From Megalonaias nervosa (lineage: Eukaryota; Mollusca; Bivalvia; Unionida; Unionidae), in the NCBI GenBank assembly GCA_016617855.1, contig JAECUM010004307.1, positions 43,503 through 107,502 of the forward strand: a stretch of DNA of 64,000 nucleotides, given 5' to 3'. Under the pieces are notes generated by a model. It was not told the origin of the DNA and searched no databases. It was given only the letters and a program-made list of their open reading frames with translations. The position numbers were made by a program, and so were the translations under genes. Below, piece by piece: positions 45,821-59,264 of this stretch. The stretch's first letter is position 1. Each line of letters opens with the position of its first letter.

Positions 45821-45826
45821 GTACGC

Positions 45827-45828
<2 letters not shown>

Positions 45829-45880
<52 letters not shown>
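45829..45880. repeat. (CT)n microsatellite
   Basis: A pure CT run of about 50 bases. Confidence 0.95.
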
Positions 45881-45884
<4 letters not shown>

Positions 45885-46707
45885 CATTGTAAATCAGCGA
45901 TATTAGAGATGCTTATAATTCGAAACCCTGATGCGTAACTATAGCAAAATCCTGATTCCGATCCGGTATGGTATTCAAATGAGCCTGTAGACAGCATCCA
46001 ACATGCATCTTATTTGTTAATTTTTTAAAACAAGTGTTTACGTCAGCTGTTAAAATTGTTTTTATATGTCCCCACTAAATGGATTAGATTCTCCAAAACG
46101 ATGCACTGTTTCAAATGAAAGAGGCACATTTTATGTAGGAATGTCGACCAAAAGATGACCCTAAGGATACATTTGAATGTTAAAAATAACAAATTCTGGA
46201 ACAGTTATTTTTAGACTTTTAACATCGCACGTTAATGGTCTCCATTGCTCTACAGATTTTATAACATCATGTTATAATATCCAGATTGCACGACTAAAAT
46301 TCATCCGGTAGTTGTAGACATCAAAGTGCTACAATATATTGAAATTTGCCATAATGTCTGTTTGTCAGTCTATCTGTCATGTATGTCTGTCAAGTCTATC
46401 AGTTAAATCTATTATCTTGAGTTGCAGATCTTTGTGCCACACGTTGCATGCAAGATGTCAGGATGGATGTTTGAAGTTCGATATCACATGTCTGCATCTA
46501 ATTTTTAGGATTATCAAATTTATCGCTTAGCACGTGTCATCTGTAGTAAATCGTCTGAATCTGATGTTTTTATTATATACCGATGGTAATTTAACAGAAC
46601 AATTCACTTTAAAGGACTCGAGCTTGTTTCCCTTCAAAATCATAAGTATCTGGGCATAATGCAAATTAGAAAAATTAATTTCGTTTGTACATAATGTCAT
46701 CGCGCAA

Positions 46708-46753
<46 letters not shown>

Positions 46754-46958
46754 GTCATCGCCATACAGATTATCGAATTGATATTGACGAAGATGACAAA
46801 CAATGAAAATAAATCGTGCATGGAAATGTTGATAGAAGATTAATAGAAGTGGATACGCTGTGATGGTGGTGGGGTAGAATGTTCTTAAGACTGTTTACTG
46901 CATAGGTTTGTCGGGATCGATATTTTCGCCAGTCTCTTTTTAGCAAATGTGATAATGA

Positions 46959-47038
<80 letters not shown>

Positions 47039-47420
47039 ACACGTGTTCTTTCCATGGATACGGGATTTGATCATGGGTAACTGCCGGTAGGGAGATCTCT
47101 GCGTCTCATAATATAGGCTAAAAATAAGTGTTTTGTTGGATTGTATAGAACTTACTCGACAAGATTTTATTTAAAAGCAGGTGAAGAGGACATTGGGGGG
47201 GGGGGGAACAGGAATACGGTATAAAAATGTAATTATTAAAATCTTTTACAGATTATTACATTGACGCAACCATACCTATGTTTTCCATTTTGTTCTTATT
47301 TCATGACATTCACAACACTTTCACATAAAAGTATTGATCATATAAATGATTTGTAAATGATGTTTACACTTGAGTTCAGTAGACTAATACTGTTATAATT
47401 TCCTCGTAATAGACGAACAG
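45885..47420. other. Non-coding interval with microsatellites
   Basis: (AAT)n at 46709-46750 and (CT)n-(CA)n at 46959-47041, plus a G9 tract near 47197. No gene was recognised. Confidence 0.5.
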
Positions 47421-47429
47421 ATACTACAC

Positions 47430-48850
47430 TTTGATTCTTAAACTCCTGTTGGACAAGTGAAGTCATTGGTAAATAAATTTTTGCAAATGACTTGGTCCAA
47501 CGGGATGGTCCCTCTGCTGATCCAAGGAAATTTCTCAAGAAGAAGAATACTAAGGAGGTTTGCCACTGCACGGAAGATAGAAGCCGGAAAGATGGTTTAC
47601 TTCACCGAGCAGAGAGGGAAACTAAGATGGACTGCCCCTGAGAACACAAGGACATCTAAGAATCAACATATAAAAGAAATTTTGAATTTAAATGAAAAAA
47701 TGAGGTATAAAAGGAACTGAATTGGAAAAGATGATGGACATGCGTTGAAAATGGAATTTTGTTAAAATAAGATATGGATAATGAATGAAACGTTAATGGA
47801 CATGCCTTAGGAAAATGAAGAAAATGAAGAAGACAAAGGAACTGTTTATATAACTTGGATGCAATACACTAATGGAAAGACAAAGGAACTGAATTTGCTA
47901 ATTTAATTATGAAGCACTATGTGAAGAATGAGGACTATTTTCAATATTGTTATTGTAACTTTTGTTATCAGATACTGAATATATACCTGTGAATTGAAAG
48001 CAGATTTTTCGAAACTGCAATGCAGAAAGACTTTATGTTAAATAGAGATACAGAGTTTGATTAGACGAACAGACAGTTACTAGAATTTCTGACCGCCTAT
48101 ACTGTTCTTTACTATATCTTCTGCAGCTGTTAAAATTAAAAATTAAGTGCACAGATAAACTGAAATGGAAACTAAAGCTTTAGATAATATACTTTTACTA
48201 ATCATGGAAAATTAGAAAAGTGTGTCTATTAAGTATGAAAATTAAGGATAATGGAATTTAATGTTAATAACCACATACAAATATAAATTAACTTAATCGA
48301 TATGACAAAAGCTTTAGATAATATACTTTTACTAATCATGGAAAATTAGAAAAGTGTGTCTATTAACTATGAAAATTAAGGATAATGGAAAAATATTAAT
48401 AACTACATACAAATCTAAATTAACTTAATCGATATGACAAAATGTGTGAAAAACATTAGTGAGTAGGACTCATAGGAATTGAGTGGCACGTGCACATGGC
48501 GCTCACTATTGAGAGCGCAGGTTGTGCACGTGCCCCATGTGTCTAGTAGATATGAACGAAGTCGAGCAGCTTATGCTATAGTAACAAGAGATAAAAACTA
48601 AAAATCTCTTTTCTTCTGATAATAAAATAATATGGTATTTAAATATTTATAAAAAAGACTATAAATAAACAAATTGGAAATTTGAATTGGTGTACAAACC
48701 CTATTACAAAATTTTAAATCAAAATTGTTTAAAATAATACATAATGCATATACACTTGGAAAAAAACAGAAATACATAAAAACCCTTTCACTTTAGAACC
48801 AGGAGGTCCCTCAGATGATGTAATTCTGAGGGGGACCACGCCAATAAAGG
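47430..48850. mobile_element. Dispersed 1.4-kb repeat, copy 2
   Basis: Same orientation and block order as copy 1 (15325-16614): 'aactcctgttggacaagtga' at the left and 'gtccctcagatgatgt', 'ggaccacgccaataa' at the right. It contains its own 131-bp tandem duplication (48171-48300 and 48301-48430) that copy 1 lacks. The open frame 47457-47720 lies wholly within it and resembles no protein I know. Confidence 0.7.
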
Positions 48851-49034
48851 TAATAGACGAACTCCTGTTTTCTACTGAATCGCATCATATGGCATTAATT
48901 TGATTTATATGTGAAGATATGTAGTAAACAAATTTTCTTTGATCTACGATACAATATCCTACTTCAGCCAAAAGTACAAAGCAAAAATGTTCTGTATACC
49001 TTATCAAAGTGTATGCAAAAGCAGATACAATTAG

Positions 49035-49035
49035 G

Positions 49036-49092
<57 letters not shown>
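49035..49092. repeat. (GA)n microsatellite
   Basis: A pure GA run of nearly 60 bases. Confidence 0.95.
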
Positions 49093-49094
<2 letters not shown>

Positions 49095-49099
49095 ATAGC

Positions 49100-51310
49100 A
49101 TACTGTAGGGTAAATCAAACTTAATGGACTTCGATGGATGGATGGAATTTGAATTATACTGGCGTGCACCCATATGGGCTTCGATATAGATACTCCAAAT
49201 AAAAGAACTACCAGGGCGTGATATTGTTCAGTAATTGCGTGAGTAGAGTAATTTGCCCTATCTTGGATTGGTTCGAATTGCAGAATAATGCTCTTCTTTG
49301 TAAATTGACATTGTGCTACCACCTTATCACGCAGATTGTGATATCCTGTGTGAAACGGAATTAAGGGTTATTAGTCACAAAACACATTATTCTTTGAATA
49401 TATTGTCCAGGGGAAGGCTGTTCGAGACCGTAAGGCACAATAACAAAAGTAGTATCCATTGCTTGCCCAGATATACATAACATCTACTGGGCAAGTGTAG
49501 GGGCAATTTAAACTGAAAACCTACTGAATCCCCCCTCCCCAACATCTTCAGAATAAAATGTAAAATGCTGCTTTATAGACATCGTTCACTGCGGACATCA
49601 TTTGTATAAATATGACATTTATTTGGCTGATTAGGGCCAGTTCAGAATCTAGTCACTATCATATAATTTAATACATACAGTAAACATTTCCACCATTGTT
49701 TTAATGCATGTGACTTGCAATTTACAATATGTTGACACAGTTCGAATGCAACTTCATTTGTAGAAGACAGTTATTATTTGTGTACTCATCGAACCTAACC
49801 CCATACGTGGACTTTCACTCAAATAAAATCAGACTTTGTAACAAGTTAGATATTCTTCGAGCTTTTAATTAGCTCATAATCTCAATAGTTGCCCCACAAG
49901 GACTGAAAATTTTGTATAAGGTGTTTGTCTCGTCAACATCCGCATATTTTTTCCTCAGTTAATTTTTTTTCCTTGTGGCATATCCAACTTAATACACCAT
50001 AGACTGTCTTGAAAGCCATCAAATATATGGAATATTCAAATGAAACTGAGAAATTTGGGGCTTAAGCACACACACACACACATACACACAGATATTGTTG
50101 TTGTTGTTCGTTTGACGCCATTTTGAGCACATGATAGGCTATACATGGATGTCAGCATAACTGGAGGAGGAAGAACCCCGGAAGGTCAACAGAAGAACCG
50201 GCGACCCACGGAAAACTACAGGTAAACGTTTTCACATTATTCCATTGGCTGAGCCCGAGACTCGAAATATGGGAAAGAGGTACAATGACAGTGATCGATA
50301 AAGGCTATCGCGCGAGACCACTCGGCCCCACCCTCAGGGAGAAAAACAGGCTATGTCATTTTAATCATTGAAATCGTATAGAACCAATAGGAATCCTGCA
50401 GATTGTGTTATTGAGAATGCTTGTTGATGGCTACAGCCATCAAGGGATCTCATATCCAATTAAAGTAAAATAATAATTCTCTTAATCGTATGCACCTCCC
50501 GTTTCCTTCGTTGCTTGAGATTCAAAGAGAAAGAAAAAGTTCTTAAGATTTCCCATCACCCAGTTTTATTTTTCTAATATAAGTACGTAATTGAATTTTT
50601 CAAACAACTGAAAATACCCCCATCAATTATTAAAAGAAATCACAGCCTTGCAATTTTATTTCTTTATCACTGCATAGGAATAATTTAGCAAATTGGTATT
50701 ACCTTCTATAATCTCGTTTGTTCAAATAACATTTTGAAATTCATTTTTATTGTAATTGTGGAAAAACATTTGAATTCACATTGCACCTTGACATTTATAT
50801 CAGAAGATATTGCTGGTGAATTTATGTTTTGCATAAATTTGACATTTTACCCATTTTTTATTTAAAACTTTGGAGCTTTAAACGTTGCTAATTAATTAAC
50901 ATTCAAATCAAATATATCTCCTGTGTTGATACCGCCCAACCCCCATGCTAACACACCCCTTTTAGTATTGTCAATTTAAAAGATGAAGACAAATAAAAGT
51001 AAAAGTTCCCTATCTACATGTTGTCATTTGTAGCATTCTCAATGTCGCAATTTCAAAAGAAATGATCACAAATTGATTGTTTATTGATTCGTTACTTCCC
51101 TGAGGTTGTTGACAATCGGCAATGCTCCTTCCCAACAATAATGTGATCCTTCCATCCATACTAAGAATCAATCGCAAAAACCAACATACAAATTAAAGAC
51201 AATGCTATATAAATAACAACTGTGAATTAAAAGGATGTATAGTCCATATAGGGACAATATGGTAAATAGTGTATATCAATTGAAATGAATAGTCACTAGC
51301 ATTATATTAC
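49100..51310. other. Non-coding interval, no gene recognised
   Basis: AT-rich sequence with a short CA run at 50067-50090. Nothing was supported as exon, RNA or named repeat. Confidence 0.45.
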
Positions 51311-51318
51311 GATATTTT

Positions 51319-51437
<119 letters not shown>

Positions 51438-51599
51438 GGATACATAAGTGTAACATCGATAAGACGGAATATAATTATTATTTTGTTATGTACGAAAGTT
51501 GTACAAGGAGAAAAATAGTACATCATATAAAGTACGAAAAAATTTCCAATTTCACAAACATCACAAATTTTATGATATTGTATTCATTATAAGAGTAAC

Positions 51600-52320
51600 A
51601 AATTAGACAAGATTGGTGGAAATTTCGCGAGTTTTGGTGGCAAAATAACGTTTGGTGTTTTGCAATAGAGTGTTTGCGGCAGTCGAACGGTTTCGGAATG
51701 TACTTCCTTCTCCGTGAAATTTAGAATTAAAGCTTAATGAACGGTATTCTTCCCCGTTGTCATTTTTATCGCAATGTTTGCATCTTCCTTCCTCAAACAG
51801 TACATTGTCCCATCGATCGGTTTCAACGGAGAGTTTATGATTGGTAGTACTGAACTTTAACAATGGTAAATACAGATTCCTCGGTAACAGTAATAAGTAG
51901 TTTTTCATATTCAAAGTTTGTTTTAAGATATGGTAAAACTTTACCTTAGAGGACATAATTACCGACGATTGCCATTCCTGTGTATAAGGTCCTTTAAATT
52001 TTCTGTTGTTATGAGTTTTGTTCTATTCGGATTAGTAATAAATTCATAATATGGGAGGTATGGTTTAAACAGTTATGGTTCTTATACTAATTATGTATTT
52101 ACAGGCATTAGCGCTAGCATTGATCTCGTAAATAGTAGTTAAAAAGGGATCTGACTAGTTTAATCAATCTACCACTGATGATGGAGATCGAAAATCCTAT
52201 ATTCCGGAATCTGATAATTATATCAATAGGTTTCTTGCATAGTTCTGAATAAAGCATGTAAATGGGAATACTTTTCCTCCGTTTTAAAATATTTCTTAAA
52301 AATTCGATATGCACATTTTC
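51600..52320 (-). pseudogene. Decayed LINE, post-RT C-terminal region
   Basis: Two minus-strand pieces in order. 52314-52114 reads HIEFLRNILKRRKSIPIYML then YSELCKKPIDIIIRFRNIGF, and 51956-51603 reads LKFSTTNHKLSVETDRWDNV then GRCKHCDKND. The 'HxxFLKxxLxVxxxTPxxMxYxELG' and 'THNHxLxIExGRW...RxCxxC' pattern is that of the C-terminal region of some non-LTR retrotransposons of aquatic invertebrates. The pieces are separated by a frame break, so the copy is dead. Confidence 0.6.
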
Positions 52321-52457
52321 AATAGCTGCGGTACTTTCGGATCAGCAAACTTCACACACAAGAAGTAAAATGGGAAATATATTATGATTTAAAAGATGTA
52401 ATGCCAGGTCTATGGGTAAATTGTAGTATCAAATTTTTCAGCATATGAAAGGAAATT

Positions 52458-52458
52458 T

Positions 52459-52489
<31 letters not shown>

Positions 52490-52520
52490 GTCTCTCTCTC
52501 TGTCTCTCTCTCTCTCTCTG
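52458..52520. repeat. (CT)n / CTGT microsatellite
   Basis: CT run with scattered G, immediately before SINE family 2 copy 2. Confidence 0.9.
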
Positions 52521-52522
52521 CG

Positions 52523-52707
52523 CAGGTTCAGTGGCTGAGGCATTGGATTCGTAATCCGAAGAGTACGCGTTCAATATAAAGCATCGGATGAGCGTGTATT
52601 GTCTACCGTGGTGTCTCCTTAGGGAAGAAACATTACTAGCCAAGGCATGATAAAATCTTAACCGTGTTGCTTTGCCGGAAAAGACATAGATAAACCAAAC
52701 TCTCACT

Positions 52708-52754
<47 letters not shown>

Positions 52755-52805
52755 AAAGGCGTCCCTTTTTTAATATCACCCAACGACAGAAGTTACTTTT
52801 TGTGT
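52523..52805 (+). mobile_element. tRNA-derived SINE, family 2, copy 2
   Basis: Head 'ggttcagtggctgaggcatt' with an A-box form and 'taatccgaagagtacgcgtt' as B-box region; then 'ctaccgtggtg', 'aaacattac', a (CA)n stretch, 'gaaaaggcgtc' and 'acgacagaagttact', in the same order as 33575-33860. Confidence 0.7.
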
Positions 52806-52908
52806 AGTTTGACTGAACAAAGGTGGTGTGCGCTAAGCGTTCCTATCCGAGTATGCGTGTACGTGTGTCCTACCAAGTTCATGACTTTGGAATTCATGCC
52901 AACTTAAA

Positions 52909-53113
52909 CATAGGAGGTTAGTGTTAGGACTGGTCGGCCAGGTGTCAGGATAATGTGACTGGGTGGGACATGGTGCTACTTTTCTGCGACATGATGCCAT
53001 AATGCTAGACATCACTTTAAACTGCCACAATGCAGGCATCGTAGCGATATGACTGAAAATTGTTAAAGCTACCTTAAAAATCCAAATCACACACAGACAC
53101 ACACACACACACG
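52909..53113 (+). mobile_element. tRNA-derived SINE, family 1, copy 4 (5'-truncated)
   Basis: It starts within the body at 'aggaggttagtgttaggact' and keeps 'ctggtgtcaggataatgtga', 'gcgacatgatgcc' (a variant) and the (CA)n tail. It shows the unoccupied site of the hAT-type insertion seen in copy 2. Confidence 0.88.
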
Positions 53114-53114
53114 T

Positions 53115-53507
53115 CTGCATCAAATATACACGTCTAAACATACATCGAGTAAACAACTTTATATACCTCCCTACGTGACTTATGTCTCAATAATCATTTT
53201 CTGAAAATACTACGTCATCTTAATGAAATTTTTCCATTAAATTCGTCAACAAGGTCAGGTCTGTTTACTTAAATCTTGTCAAGCTACACTAGAACGGCAA
53301 GCAGACCATGTTTTTGCCAGTGGAATACCAATGTCCTGAATCTGGATTCAAGTGAACATGTTTACATCTAATTATAATGACCTTAACATATAATCTAAAA
53401 TCATAATCAAATATTAGCTATGTAATATGGGCTTTACAAATTAACAGGACATTAGTCAGGAAGACCCTAAAATCAATTACTGACCAAAGTCGCCCTAACA
53501 AGACGAC

Positions 53508-53538
<31 letters not shown>

Positions 53539-54290
53539 CGGCGCGTTACAGTGCTGCTCACATGTTTTAAAGTCACGCTTTTATGACAGCTAAGAAGCTT
53601 CCTCGCACGCAGACCGATACATTCTGTCATTCAGCCAATCTGTCTTTAGCATCTGTGTATTACTTTCTTTCTTCCGATTCGTTGATTTGCAAGCATACAG
53701 TTTGTGCTGTAAATCTATGCACGTTACTGTTTGACATTATTAGAATGACGTATGTACAATTCTTTTTTTAGTACAGTGTTTGCTACATGATGCCTTAATT
53801 AATCAAATAAGCTGCATTTTAAAGTAAATATTATTGTTAATGAGGTAGGGAGCTCGAAATAAGCGTGTTGCTCCATCCACTATATCTATTGCTTGAATCC
53901 GGTTTAAACCAGTTTCAGCACCGAAACTGCCTGCAGCATTTGATGACCTATTTATTATACGTGTAAAAAAGAAAAGGGTCAGCAGACCTTAGGGTCCAAA
54001 TATTGTGTAGTTTTAGAGAAAATTGCAGCATCGGAAGCCGTGCGTTTATGACATTGTTTCGGTAATCTGTGCTCGAGCTTCTTCCGCAACTTGTGTCTTG
54101 TCACTTTGAGTTGTCACTAACGCCAAGAATAGTTGTACAGATATACCAGAAATTACAGAATCCAGGCGCAGAGGTTCCGATACAATTAAAATGAAAAGCA
54201 TTGAAAAAATGTTCAAACCAGCATAAATTGAAACATAAATTTCATCAGTTTTGAAAACTAAATAGTAATATATCATGTATTTTTTATTAT
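53115..54290. other. Non-coding interval
   Basis: A27 tract at 53508-53534 and no supported gene. Confidence 0.45.
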
Positions 54291-54295
54291 TGCAG

Positions 54296-54447
54296 TCATC
54301 TGCAAGGGCGGACCATACTCCTGTAATCCTATACACAGTGAATGGCACGAGGTAAGCTGATCTTATTGCTGATGAGTCAAGGACGTATAGTTTTCTCATA
54401 ATACCCAGAAAACAAAAAGAGTTGAAGTGCGTCAGAACCGATATGTC
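54296..54447 (+). pseudogene. Cdc25 exon 6 copy, broken
   Basis: Aligned base by base with the minus-strand exon 6, it keeps the acceptor 'ttgcag' and blocks such as DLIADESRTYSF (for [12 protein letters not shown]) and KQKELKC. TAA at 54353-54355 interrupts it, and the donor has become 'gatatgtccg'. Confidence 0.85.
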
Positions 54448-54867
54448 CGGTTCAAGCCCAATTTGCATATTGCCTAGAAAAAAAAATAACATTTCCTGAT
54501 TGATTTAGATTAAATCAAGATTTACGTATAGTATTTACATTTTTGTTCGTTGGAGAAGGAGTTCACGGTCGTATTTGTTTATGAAGATCATTGTGCGTAA
54601 TGAGAATATCAATGGACAACAAATGTTGCTAAATGCTTGCGAATTTGCATAACATCAAATTGAACAGTATTAAACATTCGTGGGACGATACTGTAGTTTT
54701 ATTCTGTTATAGTTACATATTGATGTCTTGTAGAACATTTTATACAACACGCGTGATATTTCCATACCAAAAGTAAGCACAAACCCACGAAACAAAATCA
54801 CATTCGACCTGTTTCCTTGTTCTGAAGATTTTTTTTCTTCACTAATTTAAATCTGTTTCTTTCCAAG

Positions 54868-54994
54868 AATCTGAAAAATTCTGCACAGAAGTGATGCCAC
54901 AGTTCCAGTGTCAAACTATCGGCGAGACGTACGAAACCCAAAGAAGTATAATTATCATTCGTTGCGAATTTTCCTCCGCGAGAGGGACAAAAAT
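54868..54994 (+). pseudogene. Cdc25 exon 8 copy, active-site His lost and frameshifted
   Basis: 'CEFSSARG' follows RSIIIIR: the conserved His before the catalytic Cys is Arg (CGT, 54960-54962) and the conserved Glu of SSERG is Ala. Relative to the intact exon, four bases are missing upstream, breaking the frame. The donor 'AAT|gtaagc' is retained. No copy of exon 7 was found between this and the exon 6 copy. Confidence 0.85.
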
Positions 54995-55922
54995 GTAAGC
55001 ATGAACGTCACATTTCTACCATAGAAAAATGTCCCATTCAGATGTTTGATTTTATTTCCATCCGCTTACTGATTCGTACGAAATTGCTGAATGTTAAGCT
55101 AAAGTTTGGATTCACATAAATTTTTGCACGTTACGGCGAAAACTTTTGCTGATTAGTTTCCTCGATATATTTTTAGTCTCAAATGGTAGAGATCACCCTT
55201 CTTTAGGGAGCTTTTATCCAGGGTTTTAGCCTCACGTTATTATGGTGCGATTTTTTTTTTTTTTTTGGTTGGGGTGGGGGGTGGGGGTCAACTTCAAATG
55301 TACTTCATTAAATTGAAATTGAATATTAACTTGCAAACTGTAGGGCAGATATTGATTTTCGTCAGAGTTGTTTGAAGAGTAGAGAGGTGATTTTATTTTA
55401 ATCCTCAAGAGTTATTGCACGTCTTTTTTACCAGAAAGATGTTGAAGAACATCTAAAATTAGAGGAAATAAGTTGCGCTAAAAGGTACAAATAACAAAGA
55501 ATTAAAGAGACACTTAAAAGTATTAAAATTTATACGGATCCCATTTCCATTCTTGGCGAAATAAACGAATCTCTTTCATAATTTGCTGTAATACTTCAAT
55601 TTTTCTAAGACAGTGTTTACCTGACATCATTTAAATGGTCATGTAGTGAATTTCCTTTATACATACGATATTGTAAGATGACGGCGGAGACAGAAGACGT
55701 AAATTTATCGACAGCTATTAGAGAGACTCTGAAGTCATACGAAAAGCTCCTATAAGCGTTTAATAAATGCTTCCATTTTGGGGGTCAGGGGTGGGTGGGT
55801 TGTAATTTTTGTAAATTAGAAACGTTTTAAAACAAATATTTCTTTTACAGAAATAATCTTAATACTGAGTCTTAACAGTAAGTACTTCTGCATTTCATTT
55901 ACTTACTTGCTTTTGCTTGGAG

Positions 55923-56078
55923 GTACCTCTTTCTGAGAGATCAGGAGAGGATTCTGAATAAGGGCAAATATCAACAGCTGTGTTACCCAGAAGTTTAACT
56001 GTTAGAGGTCAACAGCTGTGTTACCCAGAAGTTTAACTGTTAGAGGGAGGTTACAAATCATTTTGCGAAAACCACTAG
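55923..56078 (+). pseudogene. Cdc25 exon 9 copy with stop and 38-bp duplication
   Basis: YLFLRDQERILNKGKYQQLC then YPEV and TAA (55996-55998). A perfect 38-bp tandem duplication (55971-56008, 56009-56046) adds a frameshift. The following 'gtaaaaatatgg' matches the start of intron 9 of the intact gene, so the copying was at DNA level and not through mRNA. Confidence 0.88.
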
Positions 56079-56099
56079 GTAAAAATATGGAAAGATCTA

Positions 56100-57295
56100 A
56101 CATTCCATAGTGGATACTTTTTAAAAAAACAAAAACAAAACAATTATTTAATGTAATAGATAGATTGTTTTACTGATTTAACGTAAGGACAACTTGGCAA
56201 TGGATGATTGATAGTCACGTAATTGTAAACTCTGTACACGTTTTTAACATTCCTTTATATTGTTGTACGTAATTTAATACAGTTTGTAAGATTTAAGAAG
56301 AAAAAATATGAGAACACTTGTAAATTTCGTTGAGAAAGTTCAGATATCTTTGACATTAAAAAATGTGCCGCTTAGGGATTTTCTTCATTTATGCATTTTG
56401 GTGTTGTTAAATAATAATGTGCCGCTTAGGGATTTTCTTCACACATGCAAACACATACACACACACCCCGTGAAAAAGTACTACAAATATATGGCAATGA
56501 TGGAGGAAATACGACTTTGCCAAACTTAAAACGACGTCTACATAATTACGTTTGTACAAGTACACACTCACTCCCGCCAGCGACGACTAAGCAATGAAAT
56601 ATATATATATATAGTGTGTGAGTGTGTGTGTGTGTGTTAATCTGAGCCCAGTCCGCGGTGTGTGTGTGTCAATTAATGAGTAAATTAAAAAGCTCCAAAT
56701 CGTTAAAAGGAGATGGGTCAAATGCCAAGTTTATGCAAGACAAATTGACAAGCAATATCTACTTATATAAAAATTCAGGTACATTGTGGATTATAAAGTA
56801 TTTTCCATATTTGAAATAACAATACATAATTATTTCAAAATGTTATCTGAGCAAACAGGATAACGGAAGGTTACACCAGTTTGCAAAATATGTATATGCA
56901 GTGATAAAGACATAAAACCGTTATGCTGTGATTTCTTTGAATAATTCATGCAGGTGTCTCCAGTTGCTTTAAACATTTTTGAGGTGTGTTCAGTTCCCAA
57001 AATAATAAAACCGCGGAGGGGAAGTCTTCGGAGCTTTTTCTTTCTTTTTGAGCGTGAAGCAGCAGGTATGTTAACTCCGACACCCACCTTCCTCCCAGCA
57101 GTTTGCTCATAACGTCTTCATACTCCAGAGAAATAGGACGTGTTTACGATTAAGAGAATTATTAATTTACCTTCATTGGATATGCAGATTCTGTGCGATG
57201 TTGATTGTTGAGGTCATCAACAAGCTTTCTCAGTAACACATTCTGCACGATTCCTGCTTGGATATATACCATTTGAATTAATATGTTGATATCAT
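56100..57295. other. Non-coding interval, no last-exon copy seen
   Basis: I searched for a copy of Cdc25 exon 10 and saw none. Open frames at 56308-56529 and 56830-57087 are unrecognised; a 26-bp 'tgtgccgcttagggattttc' repeat occurs twice at 56366 and 56420. Confidence 0.45.
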
Positions 57296-57298
57296 TTA

Positions 57299-57301
<3 letters not shown>

Positions 57302-57349
<48 letters not shown>
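57302..57349. repeat. (GT)n microsatellite
   Basis: A pure GT run of 48 bases. Confidence 0.95.
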
Positions 57350-57350
<1 letters not shown>

Positions 57351-59255
57351 ATCTGAGCTTAAGGCTCTATTTCTCAGCTACATTTGAATATTCTATATAT
57401 CTGATGGCTTTCAGAAATGTCACTGATGCATTCAGTTGTATAGGCCACGGGGGAAACATTAACTGAGAAAAAAGTTGGTAGAATCATAAGGGACAAACAC
57501 TTTATGAAAATATCCTACATGTTCAACCTTTAGGGACAGCTTTTGAGATAATAAAAGGGAATAATTAAACTCGAAGAATCAGATTAATCTCGATAATACC
57601 TTATCTGTCACAAAGTCTGGTTTATCTCTACCGAAAGATACTTGTATGGAGATGAGTTCGAAAAGTACCTACGTTTGTAATGGCATACAGGAATTACTTT
57701 TGCGCTTTGTTGAGCTTCATCCCCACTTTTTTTTATTACATATCACCCCTTTCCCAAGGGTCGTAACCTAAATCCATATAAATATTATTTTTTCTCCTGC
57801 TATACCTTCGTACATAAAGTTTTATCAGGATATTGGACAATATTTCGCTGTCATCGCATTTCTTTAGATTTGACATTGACCCCCTACCCTCCCAAACAGC
57901 TAACACCCACCAACCCCCACCCCAGCCACACGCGTTCCCAGAGAGGCGACCACAATTTGTACACTTTCGCAGATAGATAAAGAATGTACCAACTATGTAC
58001 CAACTTGGGCAAATTTCCACCCAACGGTTTAAGAGAAAGAATTGCGGATAGGCGGGCAGACGGACGGATAGACATCAGGATATTTTCCCGTCAGTATTTA
58101 GTAATAAGGAGACGGATTTTGCAATCTAGCAAATAATGATCAGCATAGAAATAATTACTTTGTTCTGTAAAACGTTGTCATAACTAACCATGTTAATATA
58201 TTGTAAAATGAAAGTAATATACATTAAAATATTAGTCAACAGATAAATGATTTTGTTGGAATTTAGTCATTACAACATGTATTAAATTATCTGGTATAGA
58301 TCAGAAACATTCTTAGCCAAAAAGGAAATATCTTATTATGCCAGTGATGTTGGTGATAAATGACTCCTATACGCAGCATTTTACATTTTATTCTGAATTT
58401 TAAATTTTATTCTCAATAAGTTGGGTGATTTCAATAGGTTTTTCAGTTTTAACTGACCCTGCACTTGCGCAGGAAATGTTTTGCAAAACTGGGCGAGCAA
58501 TGGAGTCCGACATTACCTTATATTAGTACTACTTTTTTTATAGTGCCTTACCGTCGCGAACAGCCTTCCAGTATACAACAGATACAAAGGATAAGCCGTT
58601 TTGTGACTATCGACACTTAATTTCGTTTCACACAAGATATCACAACTTACATTAAAAGGAGTTAATTTCAACACTGTGCAAATTTACAAAGAACAGTACT
58701 GTTCCGCATCTCCAACAAACACAGAAGGACAAGTTACTATATTTACAAAATTACTCAACATTATCAGGCCCTGTATCGAGTGGGTAATTCCTGTGTTTAG
58801 TGTAACTGTGTCAAGTACATTCAATTTGATTTTCCCTGTAGTAGCTGTTATATTTTATTATTTGTTTCTTTCCGTCTCACTCTCCCGTCCCTGTTTTTGG
58901 CCTACAGTGTGAGCATGAAACTTCACTCATTGCATTGTATTTTTGTTGCCATGTTTACTGACTGAATTAATATATCGTGTTGCAGTTCAAAGAACGTGTA
59001 TTTACAACAAATCTTCACATGTAATTGAAATTAATACCACATGTAGGAATTCTGTAAGCTGGATGTTCCCCTATTATAAAGTGGATACATCTTTTACAAA
59101 TATAAATATATACATGGACAATACTTGTATGTGTAATTATTGTGAAGGTCATATAATAGTAAGACAAAATGGAAAAGATAGGGGTGATTGCGATCTCAGT
59201 ATAAATCTAAAAAGGCATTTTAATAATTTTTTGGAAATTTTTATATCACGTGTTG
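57350..59255. other. Non-coding interval, no gene recognised
   Basis: Several short open frames (57736-58075 minus, 58676-59338 plus) lack motifs. The last one runs into the 60-bp repeat. Confidence 0.4.
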
Positions 59256-59264
59256 GATCAAATT